Below the pieces are notes generated by a model. The model searched no databases and was not told the origin of the DNA. It saw nothing but the letters and a program-made list of their open reading frames with translations. From JABDIP01 sp965250245 (GTDB taxonomy: Bacteria > Pseudomonadota > Alphaproteobacteria > DSM-16000 > Inquilinaceae), in contig OZ252296.1 in assembly GCA_965250245.1 (NCBI GenBank), positions 3,782,001 to 3,846,000 on the forward strand: a stretch of 64,000 nt of DNA. Reading direction: 5' to 3'. The position numbers were made by a program, and so were the translations under genes. This document shows, in pieces, positions 50,188 through 59,126 of this stretch. Each line of letters opens with the position of its first letter. The first letter of the stretch is position 1.

Positions 50188-50757
50188 ATGACCATGGCCA
50201 CATTGCGCGAAATCAACGCCCCAACCCTGAAGCGGTGGCTCGACGAGGACAAGGCCGTGCTGATCGACATCCGGGAGCCGGACGAGCATGCCCGCGAGCA
50301 TATCGCGGGATCGCGCCTGGTGCCGCTGTCCGGCTTCGACGCGGCCGACTTTCCGGGCGATCGCGACAAGATCGCCGTCTTCCACTGCAACTCGGGCAAC
50401 CGCACCTGCACCCTGGCATCGCAGGTTCTTGGACTGGGCTTTGCCGAAATCTACCACCTCGAGGGCGGACTCCAGGCCTGGAAGTCGGCCGGGCTGCCGG
50501 TGGAACGCAATCCCAGGGCGCCGATCAGCATCATGCGTCAGGTCCAGATCACCGCCGGATCCCTGGTCCTGCTCGGCATCGTCCTGGCCGCGCTGGTCTC
50601 GCCCTGGTTCGCCGCGCTCAGCGCCTTCGTCGGTGCCGGGCTCGTCTTCGCCGGCGCCAGCGGAACCTGTGCGCTCGCCTCGATTCTGGGCCTGATGCCC
50701 TGGAACCGCCGTTTCCGCACGCCGGTCAGCGACACGCTCGCGGCGGCCGGTTCGTAG
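50188..50757 (+). CDS. Rhodanese-domain protein with DUF2892 membrane tail
   Basis: A 189-residue protein with an N-terminal rhodanese domain (residues 1-105) and a C-terminal hydrophobic pair of helices of the DUF2892 type (GSLVLLGIVLAALVSPWFAALSAFVGAGLVFAGASGTCALA). The active-site loop is HCNSGNRT with the catalytic Cys, and IDIREPDEHAREHIAGS is the CH2A-type motif. It probably carries sulfane sulfur at the membrane, feeding or taking from the persulfide dioxygenase encoded divergently. The ATG at 50188 has AGGAG 12 bases upstream; 50194 is an alternative. Only six bases separate its end from the convergent dehydratase gene. Confidence 0.9.
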   Translation: MTMATLREINAPTLKRWLDEDKAVLIDIREPDEHAREHIAGSRLVPLSGFDAADFPGDRDKIAVFHCNSGNRTCTLASQVLGLGFAEIYHLEGGLQAWKSAGLPVERNPRAPISIMRQVQITAGSLVLLGIVLAALVSPWFAALSAFVGAGLVFAGASGTCALASILGLMPWNRRFRTPVSDTLAAAGS

Positions 50758-50763
50758 GCGCCC

Positions 50764-52293
50764 CTACATCACCGCGCCGATCTGCCAGGGGATGAATTCG
50801 GAATCGCCGAAGCCCTGGGCCTCGCTCTTGGTCGGCGCGCCCGACGCGATGTCCAGCGCCAGGTCGAAGATGCGGCGGCCCATCTCGTCCAGGCTCACAC
50901 CCTCGTCGATGATCGCGCCGCAGTTCACGTCCATGTCCTCGGACATGCGCTCATACATGGCGGCGTTGGTGGCCAGCTTCATGCAGGGCGCGGGCTTGAA
51001 GCCGGAGACCGAGCCGCGACCGGTGGTGAAGCAGACCAGATTGGCGCCGGACGCGACCTGGCCGGTCACCGAGCACGGGTCGTAGCCGGGGCTGTCCATG
51101 AAGGTGAAGCCCTTGGCCGTCACCGGCTCGGCGTATTTGTAGACGCCGACCAGGTTGGTGGTGCCGCCCTTGGCCGCCGCGCCCAGCGACTTCTCCAGGA
51201 TCGTGGTCAGCCCGCCGCGCTTGTTCCCCGGCGACGGGTTGTTGTTCATCTCGCCGCCATTGCGGGCGGTGTAGTCCTCCCACCAGCGGATGCGCTCGAC
51301 CAGGGTCTCGCCGATCGCCTGGCTCGCTGCGCGCCGGGTCAGCAGGTGCTCCGCGCCGTAGATCTCCGGCGTCTCTGCCAGGATCGCGGTGCCGCCATGG
51401 CGGACCAGCGTGTCGGCGGCGACGCCCAGCGCCGGGTTGGCGGTGATGCCGGAATATCCGTCCGAGCCACCGCATTGCAGCGCGAGGGTGAGCTCGCTCG
51501 CCGGCACCGTCTCGCGCCGGGCCTGGTCGGCCACCGGCAGCATCTCGGCGATCATCGACACGCCGCGCTCCACGGTCTGCCGGGTGCCGCCGGAGGATTG
51601 GATGTTCATGGTCTGGAACAGCGGGCCGCGCTCGATCCCGTAGGCCTCCAGCAGGAAGTCGATCTGGTTGACCTCGCAGCCCAACCCGACCATCAGGATG
51701 CCGGCGAAGTTGGGATGGCGGGCATAGCCCCACAACACCCGCTGCAGGTTCTCGTACCCCTCGCCGCTATCGGCCATGCCGCAACCGGTGGAATGGGTCA
51801 GCGCGACCACGCCGTCGACATTGGGATATAGGTCGCGGACCTGCTCCTCGGCAGCGCGGGCGATGTAGCGGGCCACGGTCGCCGAGCAGTTGACGCTGGT
51901 CAGCACGCCGACATAGTTGCGCGTCCCGGCCTTGCCGTTCGGCCGGCGGTAGCCCTGGAACGTGGCGCGCTCGGCCTCCGGCACGAACCCGGTCGGCCGC
52001 GCCTCCGCGCCGAAGGCATAGTCGCGCTCGAAGTCTTGCATCTCGACATTGTGGACATGCACATGCTCGCCGGCCGCGATGGGCTCGCTGGCGAAGCCGA
52101 TGATCTGGTCGTATTTACGGATCGGATCGCCGGCCGCGATCGCCGCCGTGGCCAGCTTGTGGCCGACCGGGATGTGACCGCCGGCGGTGACCGATTCCTC
52201 CGGGACCGCGGTCCCCGGCAGGATATCGGCGCGGGCAACGACCACGTTGTCGGCCGGGTTCAACCGGATGGTCAGCGATGCTGAACCGGACAT
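50764..52293 (-). CDS. UxaA/GarD family hydro-lyase (altronate or galactarate dehydratase)
   Basis: A 509-residue fused protein: an N-terminal SAF domain (LNPADNVVVARADILPG ... EHVHVHNVEM) and a C-terminal UxaA domain (GYRRPNGKAGTRNYVGVLTSVNCSA, HSTGCGMADSG, GLGCEVNQIDFLLE, LQCGGSDGYSGITANPALG, NPSPGNKRGGLTTILEKSLG, FTTGRGSVSGFKPAPCMKLATN). Enzymes of this type dehydrate aldonic or aldaric acids to 2-keto-3-deoxy acids, with iron. Parts such as PNVDGVVALTHSTGCG and ETVPASELTLALQCGGSDGYSG resemble galactarate dehydratase, but the exact substrate cannot be fixed. It is distinct from suyAB at 30.5-31.9 kb. It is transcribed alone. Confidence 0.9.
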   Translation of the reverse strand: MSGSASLTIRLNPADNVVVARADILPGTAVPEESVTAGGHIPVGHKLATAAIAAGDPIRKYDQIIGFASEPIAAGEHVHVHNVEMQDFERDYAFGAEARPTGFVPEAERATFQGYRRPNGKAGTRNYVGVLTSVNCSATVARYIARAAEEQVRDLYPNVDGVVALTHSTGCGMADSGEGYENLQRVLWGYARHPNFAGILMVGLGCEVNQIDFLLEAYGIERGPLFQTMNIQSSGGTRQTVERGVSMIAEMLPVADQARRETVPASELTLALQCGGSDGYSGITANPALGVAADTLVRHGGTAILAETPEIYGAEHLLTRRAASQAIGETLVERIRWWEDYTARNGGEMNNNPSPGNKRGGLTTILEKSLGAAAKGGTTNLVGVYKYAEPVTAKGFTFMDSPGYDPCSVTGQVASGANLVCFTTGRGSVSGFKPAPCMKLATNAAMYERMSEDMDVNCGAIIDEGVSLDEMGRRIFDLALDIASGAPTKSEAQGFGDSEFIPWQIGAVM

Positions 52294-52493
52294 GGCGAAG
52301 ACTCCAGGGATTTCCTTGTCGGCGAAACGTACACCTCCGGGACCGCCGCGGAAACTGCGGCTCACACAAAGATGTACCGGTCACCATCCGGCAGCCCTGC
52401 GAACGCGTCACCGAGCCGGCTGGGAGTTCGGCTTTACAGCGCGTTTACCATGACTCCCTACGATCGCGCCGACTGCACGCCCGGAGCGCACAC

Positions 52494-53033
52494 ATGTCCA
52501 GCTCCAGAATTCTGTTCATGCTCGCCGTATTCGCGGCCGCCAGCATCTACTTCGCCGTGACGGACGGCCCCGGCGACCGCGGGTCGGAGAAGCAGCCGCA
52601 CGCGGATGTCGTTCCGGTCCATGTCGGCGATCCCGAGATGAACGCCGCCATCGACCGCGCCCGATCCACCGTCGGCGCGTTCGTCGAACGCCTGCCGGCG
52701 CTCCAGGCGTCCGGCGCGAGTGTCAGCATCAAGTTTCCGCTGACCGAGAACGGCGAAACCGAGCATGTCTGGGTCGGGAACCCGCGGATCGACGGGCGCA
52801 ATTTCACCGGCTATCTGGCCAGTGTGCCCGTCAACCTGCCCAGCTGGTCCCAAGGCGACCGGATCTCCGTGCCGATCGAGGACATCAGCGACTGGATGGC
52901 CCTGACCGGCGGCACGCTGTATGGCGGCTTCACCATCCACGTTGTCCACGACCGCATGCCGCCCGGTGAGCAACGGGCGATGGCAGCGCGCATGGGCATC
53001 AAGTTTCCCGACCGGCCGGTCGTCTGGAACTAG
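52494..53033 (+). CDS. DUF2314 domain protein with N-terminal anchor
   Basis: A 179-residue protein. An N-terminal hydrophobic segment (SSRILFMLAVFAAASIYFAV) is a signal or membrane anchor. The body matches DUF2314: DPEMNAAIDRARSTVGAFVERL, FPLTENGETEHVWVGNPRIDGRNFTGYLASVP, then GDRISVPIEDISDWMALTGGTLYGGFTIHVVHDRM. The family is widespread, includes E. coli YegJ, and has no known function. The ATG at 52494 coincides with the start of the hydrophobic leader; upstream open frame is not protein-like. Its 3' end overlaps the convergent cupin gene by four bases. Confidence 0.85.
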   Translation: MSSSRILFMLAVFAAASIYFAVTDGPGDRGSEKQPHADVVPVHVGDPEMNAAIDRARSTVGAFVERLPALQASGASVSIKFPLTENGETEHVWVGNPRIDGRNFTGYLASVPVNLPSWSQGDRISVPIEDISDWMALTGGTLYGGFTIHVVHDRMPPGEQRAMAARMGIKFPDRPVVWN

Positions 53034-53323
53034 TCCGGCGCCCCGGACCGCGCCCGATAGCCGTACGCCCACCGGCTCCCACCATCGGCGCTGGTGACCA
53101 CATCGTGCACCGCACCCGCCGGAATGAAGACCTCCTCGCCGATCGCCGGCCGGTGCACCGCACCCGCCACGGTGATGGTGACCGCACCCTCCAGGGGCAC
53201 CACGATCTCATCGACCTCATGCACGAAGCCGAGCCATTCCTGCCCCGGTGGGTCGACGAAGATCCCGAAGCTGTATCCGCGCTCGGTGAAGCTGCGCTCA
53301 AGAGTACTCAGATCGACGGTCAT
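53030..53323 (-). CDS. Small cupin-domain protein
   Basis: A 97-residue single cupin. The two cupin motifs are recognisable: FVHEVDEIVVPLEGAVTITV (motif 1 with His and Glu) and GEEVFIPAGAVHDVV (motif 2 with the conserved His). Such proteins bind a metal and a small ligand, and may be isomerases, dioxygenases or just sensors. The ATG at 53323 (MTVDLSTLER) is chosen; the upstream extension to 53389 is not conserved-looking. It is followed, divergently, by the toxin-antitoxin pair. Confidence 0.85.
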   Translation of the reverse strand: MTVDLSTLERSFTERGYSFGIFVDPPGQEWLGFVHEVDEIVVPLEGAVTITVAGAVHRPAIGEEVFIPAGAVHDVVTSADGGSRWAYGYRARSGAPD

Positions 53324-53380
53324 GACGGCTCTCCTGAACGAATTCGTATCCCCGCGATCAACGCCGGCGGCATTTGAGGC

Positions 53381-53692
53381 ATGGACCAATTCAACTACAA
53401 TTCACACATGAATCCAGTTGAGCCCGCCACCGCGGAGACCCTGGCAAAGCGTTATGTCTGGTGGCAGGACGCCGGAACGACGCTGCGTGCTCCGGAGACC
53501 CTGCTTCGCCAGATCCTCTGCCTGGGCACGGCCGACGACTATGCCGCCGCCCTTGAAATCTGGGGCGAGCCGGCCTTCCGAGACGCGCTTCAATCAGCGC
53601 CGCCCGGTACGATCGATGCGCGGTCGTGGCACTATTGGCACCTGCATTATGGATTGCCGGAACCACCGCAAAGCAAACGCCAATTCTCATGA
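53381..53692 (+). CDS. Putative antitoxin, DUF6922-like
   Basis: A 103-residue protein. The pattern AKRYVWWQDAGTTLRAPETLLRQILCLGTADDYAAALEIWGEPAFRDALQSAP...WHYWHLHYGL is like the DUF6922 proteins found upstream of AbiEii-type nucleotidyltransferases, where the first gene is the presumed antitoxin. The stop overlaps the start of the next gene (ATGA), so the two are translationally coupled. The ATG at 53381 has GAGG five bases upstream; an internal ATG at 53408 is an alternative. The antitoxin role is inferred from the pairing. Confidence 0.7.
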   Translation: MDQFNYNSHMNPVEPATAETLAKRYVWWQDAGTTLRAPETLLRQILCLGTADDYAAALEIWGEPAFRDALQSAPPGTIDARSWHYWHLHYGLPEPPQSKRQFS

Positions 53693-54354
53693 CACTCTAT
53701 CTGGAGATACTGCCGGTCGGGCAGCGCGAATTCTGGGACCGTGCGATCACCGACGTGCCGCGCCATTTCGTGCTTTACGGGGGAACGGCCGTCTCCCTTC
53801 GCTGCGGACACCGCACATCGGTCGATTTCGATTTCTTTTCGCACCGGCCCCTGGACGAGCCGGCGCTCAGAGCCGCCGTGCCGGTCATTGACGGCGGAAC
53901 AGTCCTGACCAAGGGGCCGAACACGCTGGTGACGTCGGTGCCAATCGGTGGCGAACCGGTGAAGCTGTCCTTCTTCGGAGACATCGGCTTCGGGCGCGTC
54001 GGCGATCCCGACAGGCCGCCCGGCGGGCCGGCCATCGCCTCGCCGCTCGACCTGCTGGCAACCAAGCTGAAGGCGCTGCACGATCGCATCGAGGCGAAGG
54101 ACTATCTGGATATCGAGGTCCTGCTCCGCAACGGGCTGGATCTCACCCAGGGCCTCGCCGCCGCCCGCGCCCTGTTCGGAAACCAGCTCAATCCGATCGA
54201 CACGGCCAAGGCCGTCTCCTGGTTCAAGGACGGCGGGCTTGAAGGCACGCTGACTAACACGACGCGCGCCTATCTCGAGAAGAGCGCGGCGAAAGCCAAT
54301 CCGACGGTCGTACCGCTGGCGATCCGCTCGCAGTTCCTGTCCGAGGCCCAGTAG
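53689..54354 (+). CDS. AbiEii/AbiGii-type nucleotidyltransferase (toxin)
   Basis: A 221-residue nucleotidyltransferase of the AbiEii toxin superfamily. The GG-x-D-x-D signature is at residues 31-48: LYGGTAVSLRCGHRTSVDFDFF, giving metal-binding D46 and D48. Downstream are VKLSFFGDIGFG and IASPLDLLATKLKALHDRIEAKDYLDIEVLL, the second conserved region with a catalytic Asp/Lys. Such proteins are the toxins of type IV-like TA systems used in phage abortive infection and may transfer nucleotides to tRNA. It is coupled to the antitoxin-like gene upstream. Confidence 0.85.
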   Translation: MTLYLEILPVGQREFWDRAITDVPRHFVLYGGTAVSLRCGHRTSVDFDFFSHRPLDEPALRAAVPVIDGGTVLTKGPNTLVTSVPIGGEPVKLSFFGDIGFGRVGDPDRPPGGPAIASPLDLLATKLKALHDRIEAKDYLDIEVLLRNGLDLTQGLAAARALFGNQLNPIDTAKAVSWFKDGGLEGTLTNTTRAYLEKSAAKANPTVVPLAIRSQFLSEAQ

Positions 54355-54375
54355 ACCGTCGCGGCCACACCACCC

Positions 54376-55230
54376 CTACCCCTTCACCGCACCCAAGGTC
54401 AGGCCGCGGACGATGTAGCGCTGAGCCAGCAGGGCGATCACCACCGGCGGGATCATGGCGATCAGCGAGCGCACGGCCATGAACCAGAACTGCACGCCGC
54501 GGGTGTCGACGGCGCCGGCCATGTGGACGGGGATCGTGCGGGCGTCGCGGTCGGCGAGCGTGATGGCGAACAGGAACTCGTTCCAGGCGAAGGCGAAGAT
54601 GATCAGGCCGGTGGCGGCGACCGCCGGCAGGGAGAGCGGCAGGGCGATGCGCAGGAAGGCCTGCCCGAAGCTGGCCCCGTCCACAAACGCCGCCTCCTCC
54701 AGCTCGATCGGTAGGTCCAGGAAGGTCTGGCGCACGATCACCACCACGAAGGGCAGGATGAAGGTGGCGTTGATCAGGATCAGCGCCAGATGGGTATCGT
54801 AGAGGCCGAGCGTCTGCACGATCAGGAAGAACGGGATCACCGTGGCGACCGGCGGCAGCACCCGCTGGGACAGGAACCAGACCGTCAGGTCCTTGTTCGG
54901 GATGCGCTTGAAGCGGAACCGCGCCAGGGCATAGGCGGCCGGCAGGCCGAGCAGCAGCGCCAGGAGCGTGGCGCAGATCGCGATGATGGTGGAGTTCACC
55001 AGGGCGTTGACCGATTCCGGCGTGGAAAGCTGGTCGATCCAGTTATTCAGCGTCGGGTCGAAATCGAGCCAGGGGAAACCGATGCCGCTGACCGTGAAGG
55101 TATCCACCGGGTTGCGCAGGCTGGTCGAGGCCGCCCAGTAGATCGGAAAGAACACCACCAGTGCTGCGAAGATCGCCAGCAGCGAGTAGATCGCTTCGGT
55201 GAAGCCGCTCTTGCGTGTGACTGCCGCCAT
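54376..55230 (-). CDS. Carbohydrate ABC transporter permease (MalG type)
   Basis: A 284-residue inner-membrane permease with six hydrophobic segments. The conserved EAA loop that contacts the ATPase is ELEEAAFVDGASFGQAFLRIALPLSLP; the end RYIVRGLTLGAVKG is the typical C-terminus of CUT1 family MalG-like permeases. It starts 10 bases after the stop of the MalF-type permease gene. The transported compound is likely a sugar or sugar alcohol. Confidence 0.92.
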   Translation of the reverse strand: MAAVTRKSGFTEAIYSLLAIFAALVVFFPIYWAASTSLRNPVDTFTVSGIGFPWLDFDPTLNNWIDQLSTPESVNALVNSTIIAICATLLALLLGLPAAYALARFRFKRIPNKDLTVWFLSQRVLPPVATVIPFFLIVQTLGLYDTHLALILINATFILPFVVVIVRQTFLDLPIELEEAAFVDGASFGQAFLRIALPLSLPAVAATGLIIFAFAWNEFLFAITLADRDARTIPVHMAGAVDTRGVQFWFMAVRSLIAMIPPVVIALLAQRYIVRGLTLGAVKG

Positions 55231-55240
55231 GCCCGCCTCC

Positions 55241-56182
55241 TCAGTAGATCTGCCGGAGGCGGTTGAAGAAGATCGTGACGATGATCATCACCACGATCAG
55301 CATGCAATAGGCCATCGACGAGGCGTAGCCGACATCGAAGTATCGAAGCCCCGTTCGGAAGGCGAGGAACGAATAGGATTGGGTGGCAACGCCCGGTCCG
55401 CCGCCGGTGAGCGCGAAGGGGATGTCGAACAGCTTCAGCGCCTCGGCCAGCCGCAGCAGCAGGACGATGATGATCACCGGTTGCAGCAGCGGCAGGGTGA
55501 TGTTCACGAAAATCTGCCAGCCGGATTCCGTTTCCAGCCGGGCCGCGTCCAGCAGTTCCTCGTCCATGCCCTGAAGGGCGGCGAGGAAGACCAGGAAGGC
55601 GAACGGCGTCCACTGCCAGACATCGACCAGGATCACCGACACCAGGGCCCAGTCTGGATTCGACAGCCACGGGATGCCGGTGAAGCTGAGCGGCCCGCCC
55701 TCCTCGTAAAAGATCGTGAAGAACAGGTACCCGACCGCGATCGGCGTGGCGAAGATCGGCAGAATCATCACCGATCTGAGCAGGCCACGGGCCGGCAGTG
55801 CCCGGTTGAACAGGACCGCCAGCGCCATGCCGAGCGTCAGTTGAATCGTCACCGCCGACAGCACGAAGATCGTCGTCACCCGCACCGCGGACTTGGCCTG
55901 GTCGTCCCGGAAGATGCGGGTGAAATTGCTGAAGCCCTGAAACGTCCATTCCCGGATGTTCTCGCGCTCGATGACGGTGCGCATGCGCGGCTCGCCGCGC
56001 CGGTTGAGGACCGGATTGCCCTCCTCGTCCACCATCGGCACCCGCTCGCGGGTCACCTCCATCCGGTCCTCGATCTTGGAGAAGCTGAGGCCCAGCGAAT
56101 AGGCGAGCGGGAACACCGTGAAGGCCAGCACCCAGATCACGGCCGGCAACAGGAAGATGAAACGGGCGGGACGGCTCCACAT
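55241..56182 (-). CDS. Carbohydrate ABC transporter permease (MalF type)
   Basis: A 313-residue permease with six transmembrane segments and an EAA loop at ELLDAARLETESGWQIFVNITLPLLQP. Residues around 45-75 form an unusually long charged periplasmic loop (KIEDRMEVTRERVPMVDEEG and following). It lies 96 bases downstream of the binding protein gene with a strong hairpin in between, a common arrangement that lowers permease expression relative to the binding protein. Confidence 0.92.
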   Translation of the reverse strand: MWSRPARFIFLLPAVIWVLAFTVFPLAYSLGLSFSKIEDRMEVTRERVPMVDEEGNPVLNRRGEPRMRTVIERENIREWTFQGFSNFTRIFRDDQAKSAVRVTTIFVLSAVTIQLTLGMALAVLFNRALPARGLLRSVMILPIFATPIAVGYLFFTIFYEEGGPLSFTGIPWLSNPDWALVSVILVDVWQWTPFAFLVFLAALQGMDEELLDAARLETESGWQIFVNITLPLLQPVIIIVLLLRLAEALKLFDIPFALTGGGPGVATQSYSFLAFRTGLRYFDVGYASSMAYCMLIVVMIIVTIFFNRLRQIY

Positions 56183-56235
56183 CGGCGTTGCGACCTGCGT
56201 GTGGCGTGACGAAACGGATGATCGGGGGAAAAGGG

Positions 56236-56260
56236 CGGCCGGGGCGCAAGGCCCCGGCCG
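56236..56260 (-). terminator. Intercistronic hairpin (partial terminator) after the binding protein gene
   Basis: CGGCCGGGGC (56236-56245) pairs perfectly with GCCCCGGCCG (56251-56260), loop of five. Reading the minus strand, the stem is followed by CCC and TTTT. It lies between the sugar-binding protein gene and the first permease gene, where it could stabilise the upstream mRNA and terminate part of the transcripts. Confidence 0.7.
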
Positions 56261-56278
56261 TACGGTTGCTCGGGCCCG

Positions 56279-57910
56279 CTACCCGTCGTAGCCGATGGCG
56301 TCGTGATACAGACGCATCTGCTCGTCGCGGCCCAGCCGGTCGGTGATCTCCTCCCAGGTCGCGGCGGTGGCATCCAGCGCCTCCTGCGCCGTCATATCGC
56401 CGGCCATGGTCGCCGACAGGTTCTTGTCCAGGATGTCCCAGTACTCGAAGGTGCCGGGGATCCTGAGATAGGTCAGCATGGTCGGGGCGTAGAACGTGTC
56501 GTAATACGCCTGGGTGTAATCGCCCACGTCATTGGCATTCCAGCCGGCGGCGACATAGTCCTCGACCTTGGCCTGACCCAGCGGCTCCAGGAACTGGTAC
56601 GAGTATCCGGGATCGACGCCGGTCCAGCCGTAGCTGGCGTTCCACATCGACACCGGCTTGATCGCCATCAGCGCCAGCAGCGAGTAGGTCGCCTCCGGGT
56701 TCTCAGAGTAGGCCGACACGACGCCGTGCCAGGACCCGCCGGTGGTGTTGCCGACATGGCGGCCTTCCGGCGCATCGACCCAGGCCTCGGTCTCGAAGTC
56801 CCAATACTGCTCGGCGACCGGCAGGACCGAGGAGCCCAGCAGGCCCTTGATCCGAGACCGGTCCTCATCCTGGACCAGCGAGCCGACATCGCCCCAACTG
56901 AAGACGAAGACCGACTTGCCGCGCAGGAAGTAGTCCCAGGCCTCGCCCAGGCTCCAGCCGACCTGTGCGGCCGGGCCGGTTTTGTGCAGCTCCTGCAGGA
57001 ACTCCAGCGCCGCGACATGGCCCGGGCTGTTGATCAGCGGGGTCATGTCGGTCGGGTCGAACCAATAGACGTTGTCGTGCTGGGTGACGCCGTCGCCCGG
57101 ATTGATGACGAAGGAGGCCGACAGGGACTGGAAGTGATAATGCCCCTGCTCACCGACCTTCAGGTGCAGGACGGTGCCGGAATCCGGATCCGCGTCGTTG
57201 CTGTCCCAATTCTTGCCGTTGAAGAAATTGGAGATGTCGAGCACCTGCTGCCAGGTCTGCGGCGGCACCGGGATGTCATAGCCGTACTCGGACGCGAACT
57301 GGCTGTTCCAATTCGCATCGGTCAGCACGTCCTTGCGATAGTACAGCACCTGGCCGTCGGCATCGTTCAGCGTGCCGTAGATGTCGTCACCCCAGGTGTG
57401 CAGGGTCTGCAGCGAGGGCGGCATGTCGTCCAGGGTCCATTCCGGGAATTCGCCGCTGTCCATCAGGTCGTTGATCGGGAAGCCGTAATTGCCCTCTGCG
57501 ATGTCGCCATACCAGAACGCGCCGACCATGAAGGCGTCGTACTGGCCGGTGCCGTTGCGCAGGTCCAGCATCATCTTGGTGTAGTGCTCACCGAAGGGCA
57601 GCTCGACGATGTTGAGCTTTCCGCCCGACAGCTCCTCCCAGATCGGCCGGAACGTGTAGAGCGGGCCGGAGATGCCGCCCTTGGGGCCGCTGTTGTTCAC
57701 CGTCACGGTGATCTCCGCGCCCTCGAACGGCGCCTCGCCGGGCCCGAACAGCGCGCCGAGCTCACCGGGAGCCGTGGCGATCACCGTGCCGTCGTCGAGA
57801 ATGAGATCGGCGCCACCGTCGTCGCGCCAATTGACCGTCTGGGCCGACGCCGACGCCACGCCGAGCGCGGTCACCGCCGTAGCCAGCAACAAGGTCTTGA
57901 ATACCGACAT
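56279..57910 (-). CDS. Carbohydrate ABC transporter solute-binding protein
   Basis: A 543-residue exported binding protein of the large CUT1-associated class. Signal peptide MSVFKTLLLATAVTALGVASASAQ. The mature part begins with an unusual segment rich in Asp and Gly (VNWRDDGGADLILDDGTVIATAPGEL), then the core domain: EELSGGKLNIVELPFGEHYTKMMLDLRNGTGQYDAF, KSVFVFSWGDVGSLVQDE and WHGVVSAYSENPEATYSLLALM. The start at 57910 has GGAGGAGG immediately upstream. With its two permeases it forms an importer; the ATPase is not in the window, so a shared MsmX/UgpC-type ATPase is expected. The ligand is unknown. Confidence 0.9.
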   Translation of the reverse strand: MSVFKTLLLATAVTALGVASASAQTVNWRDDGGADLILDDGTVIATAPGELGALFGPGEAPFEGAEITVTVNNSGPKGGISGPLYTFRPIWEELSGGKLNIVELPFGEHYTKMMLDLRNGTGQYDAFMVGAFWYGDIAEGNYGFPINDLMDSGEFPEWTLDDMPPSLQTLHTWGDDIYGTLNDADGQVLYYRKDVLTDANWNSQFASEYGYDIPVPPQTWQQVLDISNFFNGKNWDSNDADPDSGTVLHLKVGEQGHYHFQSLSASFVINPGDGVTQHDNVYWFDPTDMTPLINSPGHVAALEFLQELHKTGPAAQVGWSLGEAWDYFLRGKSVFVFSWGDVGSLVQDEDRSRIKGLLGSSVLPVAEQYWDFETEAWVDAPEGRHVGNTTGGSWHGVVSAYSENPEATYSLLALMAIKPVSMWNASYGWTGVDPGYSYQFLEPLGQAKVEDYVAAGWNANDVGDYTQAYYDTFYAPTMLTYLRIPGTFEYWDILDKNLSATMAGDMTAQEALDATAATWEEITDRLGRDEQMRLYHDAIGYDG

Positions 57911-58003
57911 CTGTCCTCCTCCCATTATTCGGCCTTCTTGGGCCGTGGTTTGATTGGTTCGGGCGCGTGCCTGCGCCCGTCTTCCGGGTCTCTTCTCCTT
58001 CCC

Positions 58004-59122
58004 TCAGCCTGCCGCAATCTGTTCGATCAGCCTGTTCACGTCCGGCGCCGCCTCCATGTGGACCATGTGGCCCTTGTCGTCGAAGACATGCACCGCGACG
58101 CCATCGGGCAGGCCATCGCCGTGAGCGGCCGGCACGATCCGGTCCTCCCGGCCCCAGACCGCCTGGATCGGCACGGCGATGTCGCCCAACCGGTCGCGCG
58201 CAGACCAGGCCTGCCGCGCATCGGCAAAGGCCGCGCCGGCGATTGCCCGCAGCGCCGCGTCGACCCCGTCCAGCCGCTTGTAGCGCAGGATGTCCTCCAG
58301 CATGTCGCGGCTGACCAGGGACGGGTCGGCGAACAGCATCTGGATCACCGGCTTGATGTCCTTGCGCCGGGCCGCGGTGATGAAGCCGTTGATGTAATCG
58401 TCGGCGATCTCCGCGCCGAGCCCGGCGCTGCACACCAGGGTCAGCGACCGGGCCCGCGCCGGATTGGACAGCGCAAGGCCCATGGCGATGGCGCCCCCCA
58501 GCGAGTGGCCCACCAGATGCGCCGACTCCAGCCCGACGGCGCCCATGAAACCGTCGACAGCCGCGACCAGGGACTCCACGTCGCCGGCGCCGACCTCCTT
58601 GGCCGAGCCGCCATGGCCCGGCAGGTCGATCGCGTAGACGACGTGCCCCTCGGCCAGCATGGGCTGGTTGAACATCCAGTTGTTCAGATCGCCGCCGAAG
58701 CCGTGGATCATCAGGATCGCCGGGCCGTCCTCGCCCATCTTCAGGTAGCGGATCGACCGGCCGTCGACGTCGACAATCTCCGGCTCCGGCGCCGCCTCGC
58801 CCTCCTCGGCATCCTCGGGGACCTCGACCACGAACTCGTCGACGAAGGCCTGGATGGCGTCGTCACCGATCTCGGCCGGCGCGATCACCCCCAACAGGGC
58901 GCCGACCGGCAGGGTCTCGCCCTCCTGGGCACAGATCCGGCGCAGCACACCGGTCTGGTCGGCCTCCACCGCATTGGTGATCTTGCTGGTCTCGATGTCC
59001 ATGATCTCGGTACCCGGCGACACCGCATCGCCCTCGCCGACCGCCCAGCTGGCAACCTTGCCCTCGGTCATGGCAAGGCCCCATTTCGGCATGGTGATCG
59101 CCTGGATGTCGCTCATGCCCAT
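58004..59122 (-). CDS. acoC: Acetoin-dehydrogenase-type E2: lipoyl domain fused to alpha/beta hydrolase
   Basis: A 372-residue protein in which an N-terminal lipoyl domain (residues 1-82, lipoylated K47 in MDIETSKITN) is joined through an Ala/Glu/Pro linker to an alpha/beta hydrolase domain (IHGFGGDLNNWMF; nucleophile S207 in LVGHSLGGAIAMG; acid and His in VWGREDR and KGHMVHMEAAP). This is the AcoC architecture: the lipoyl arm carries the acyl group made by AcoAB and the hydrolase-fold domain replaces the usual acyltransferase. The complex would cleave acetoin or a related 2-hydroxyketone to acetyl-CoA and an aldehyde. Four bases separate it from acoB. Confidence 0.88.
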   Translation of the reverse strand: MGMSDIQAITMPKWGLAMTEGKVASWAVGEGDAVSPGTEIMDIETSKITNAVEADQTGVLRRICAQEGETLPVGALLGVIAPAEIGDDAIQAFVDEFVVEVPEDAEEGEAAPEPEIVDVDGRSIRYLKMGEDGPAILMIHGFGGDLNNWMFNQPMLAEGHVVYAIDLPGHGGSAKEVGAGDVESLVAAVDGFMGAVGLESAHLVGHSLGGAIAMGLALSNPARARSLTLVCSAGLGAEIADDYINGFITAARRKDIKPVIQMLFADPSLVSRDMLEDILRYKRLDGVDAALRAIAGAAFADARQAWSARDRLGDIAVPIQAVWGREDRIVPAAHGDGLPDGVAVHVFDDKGHMVHMEAAPDVNRLIEQIAAG

Positions 59123-59126
59123 GGCC

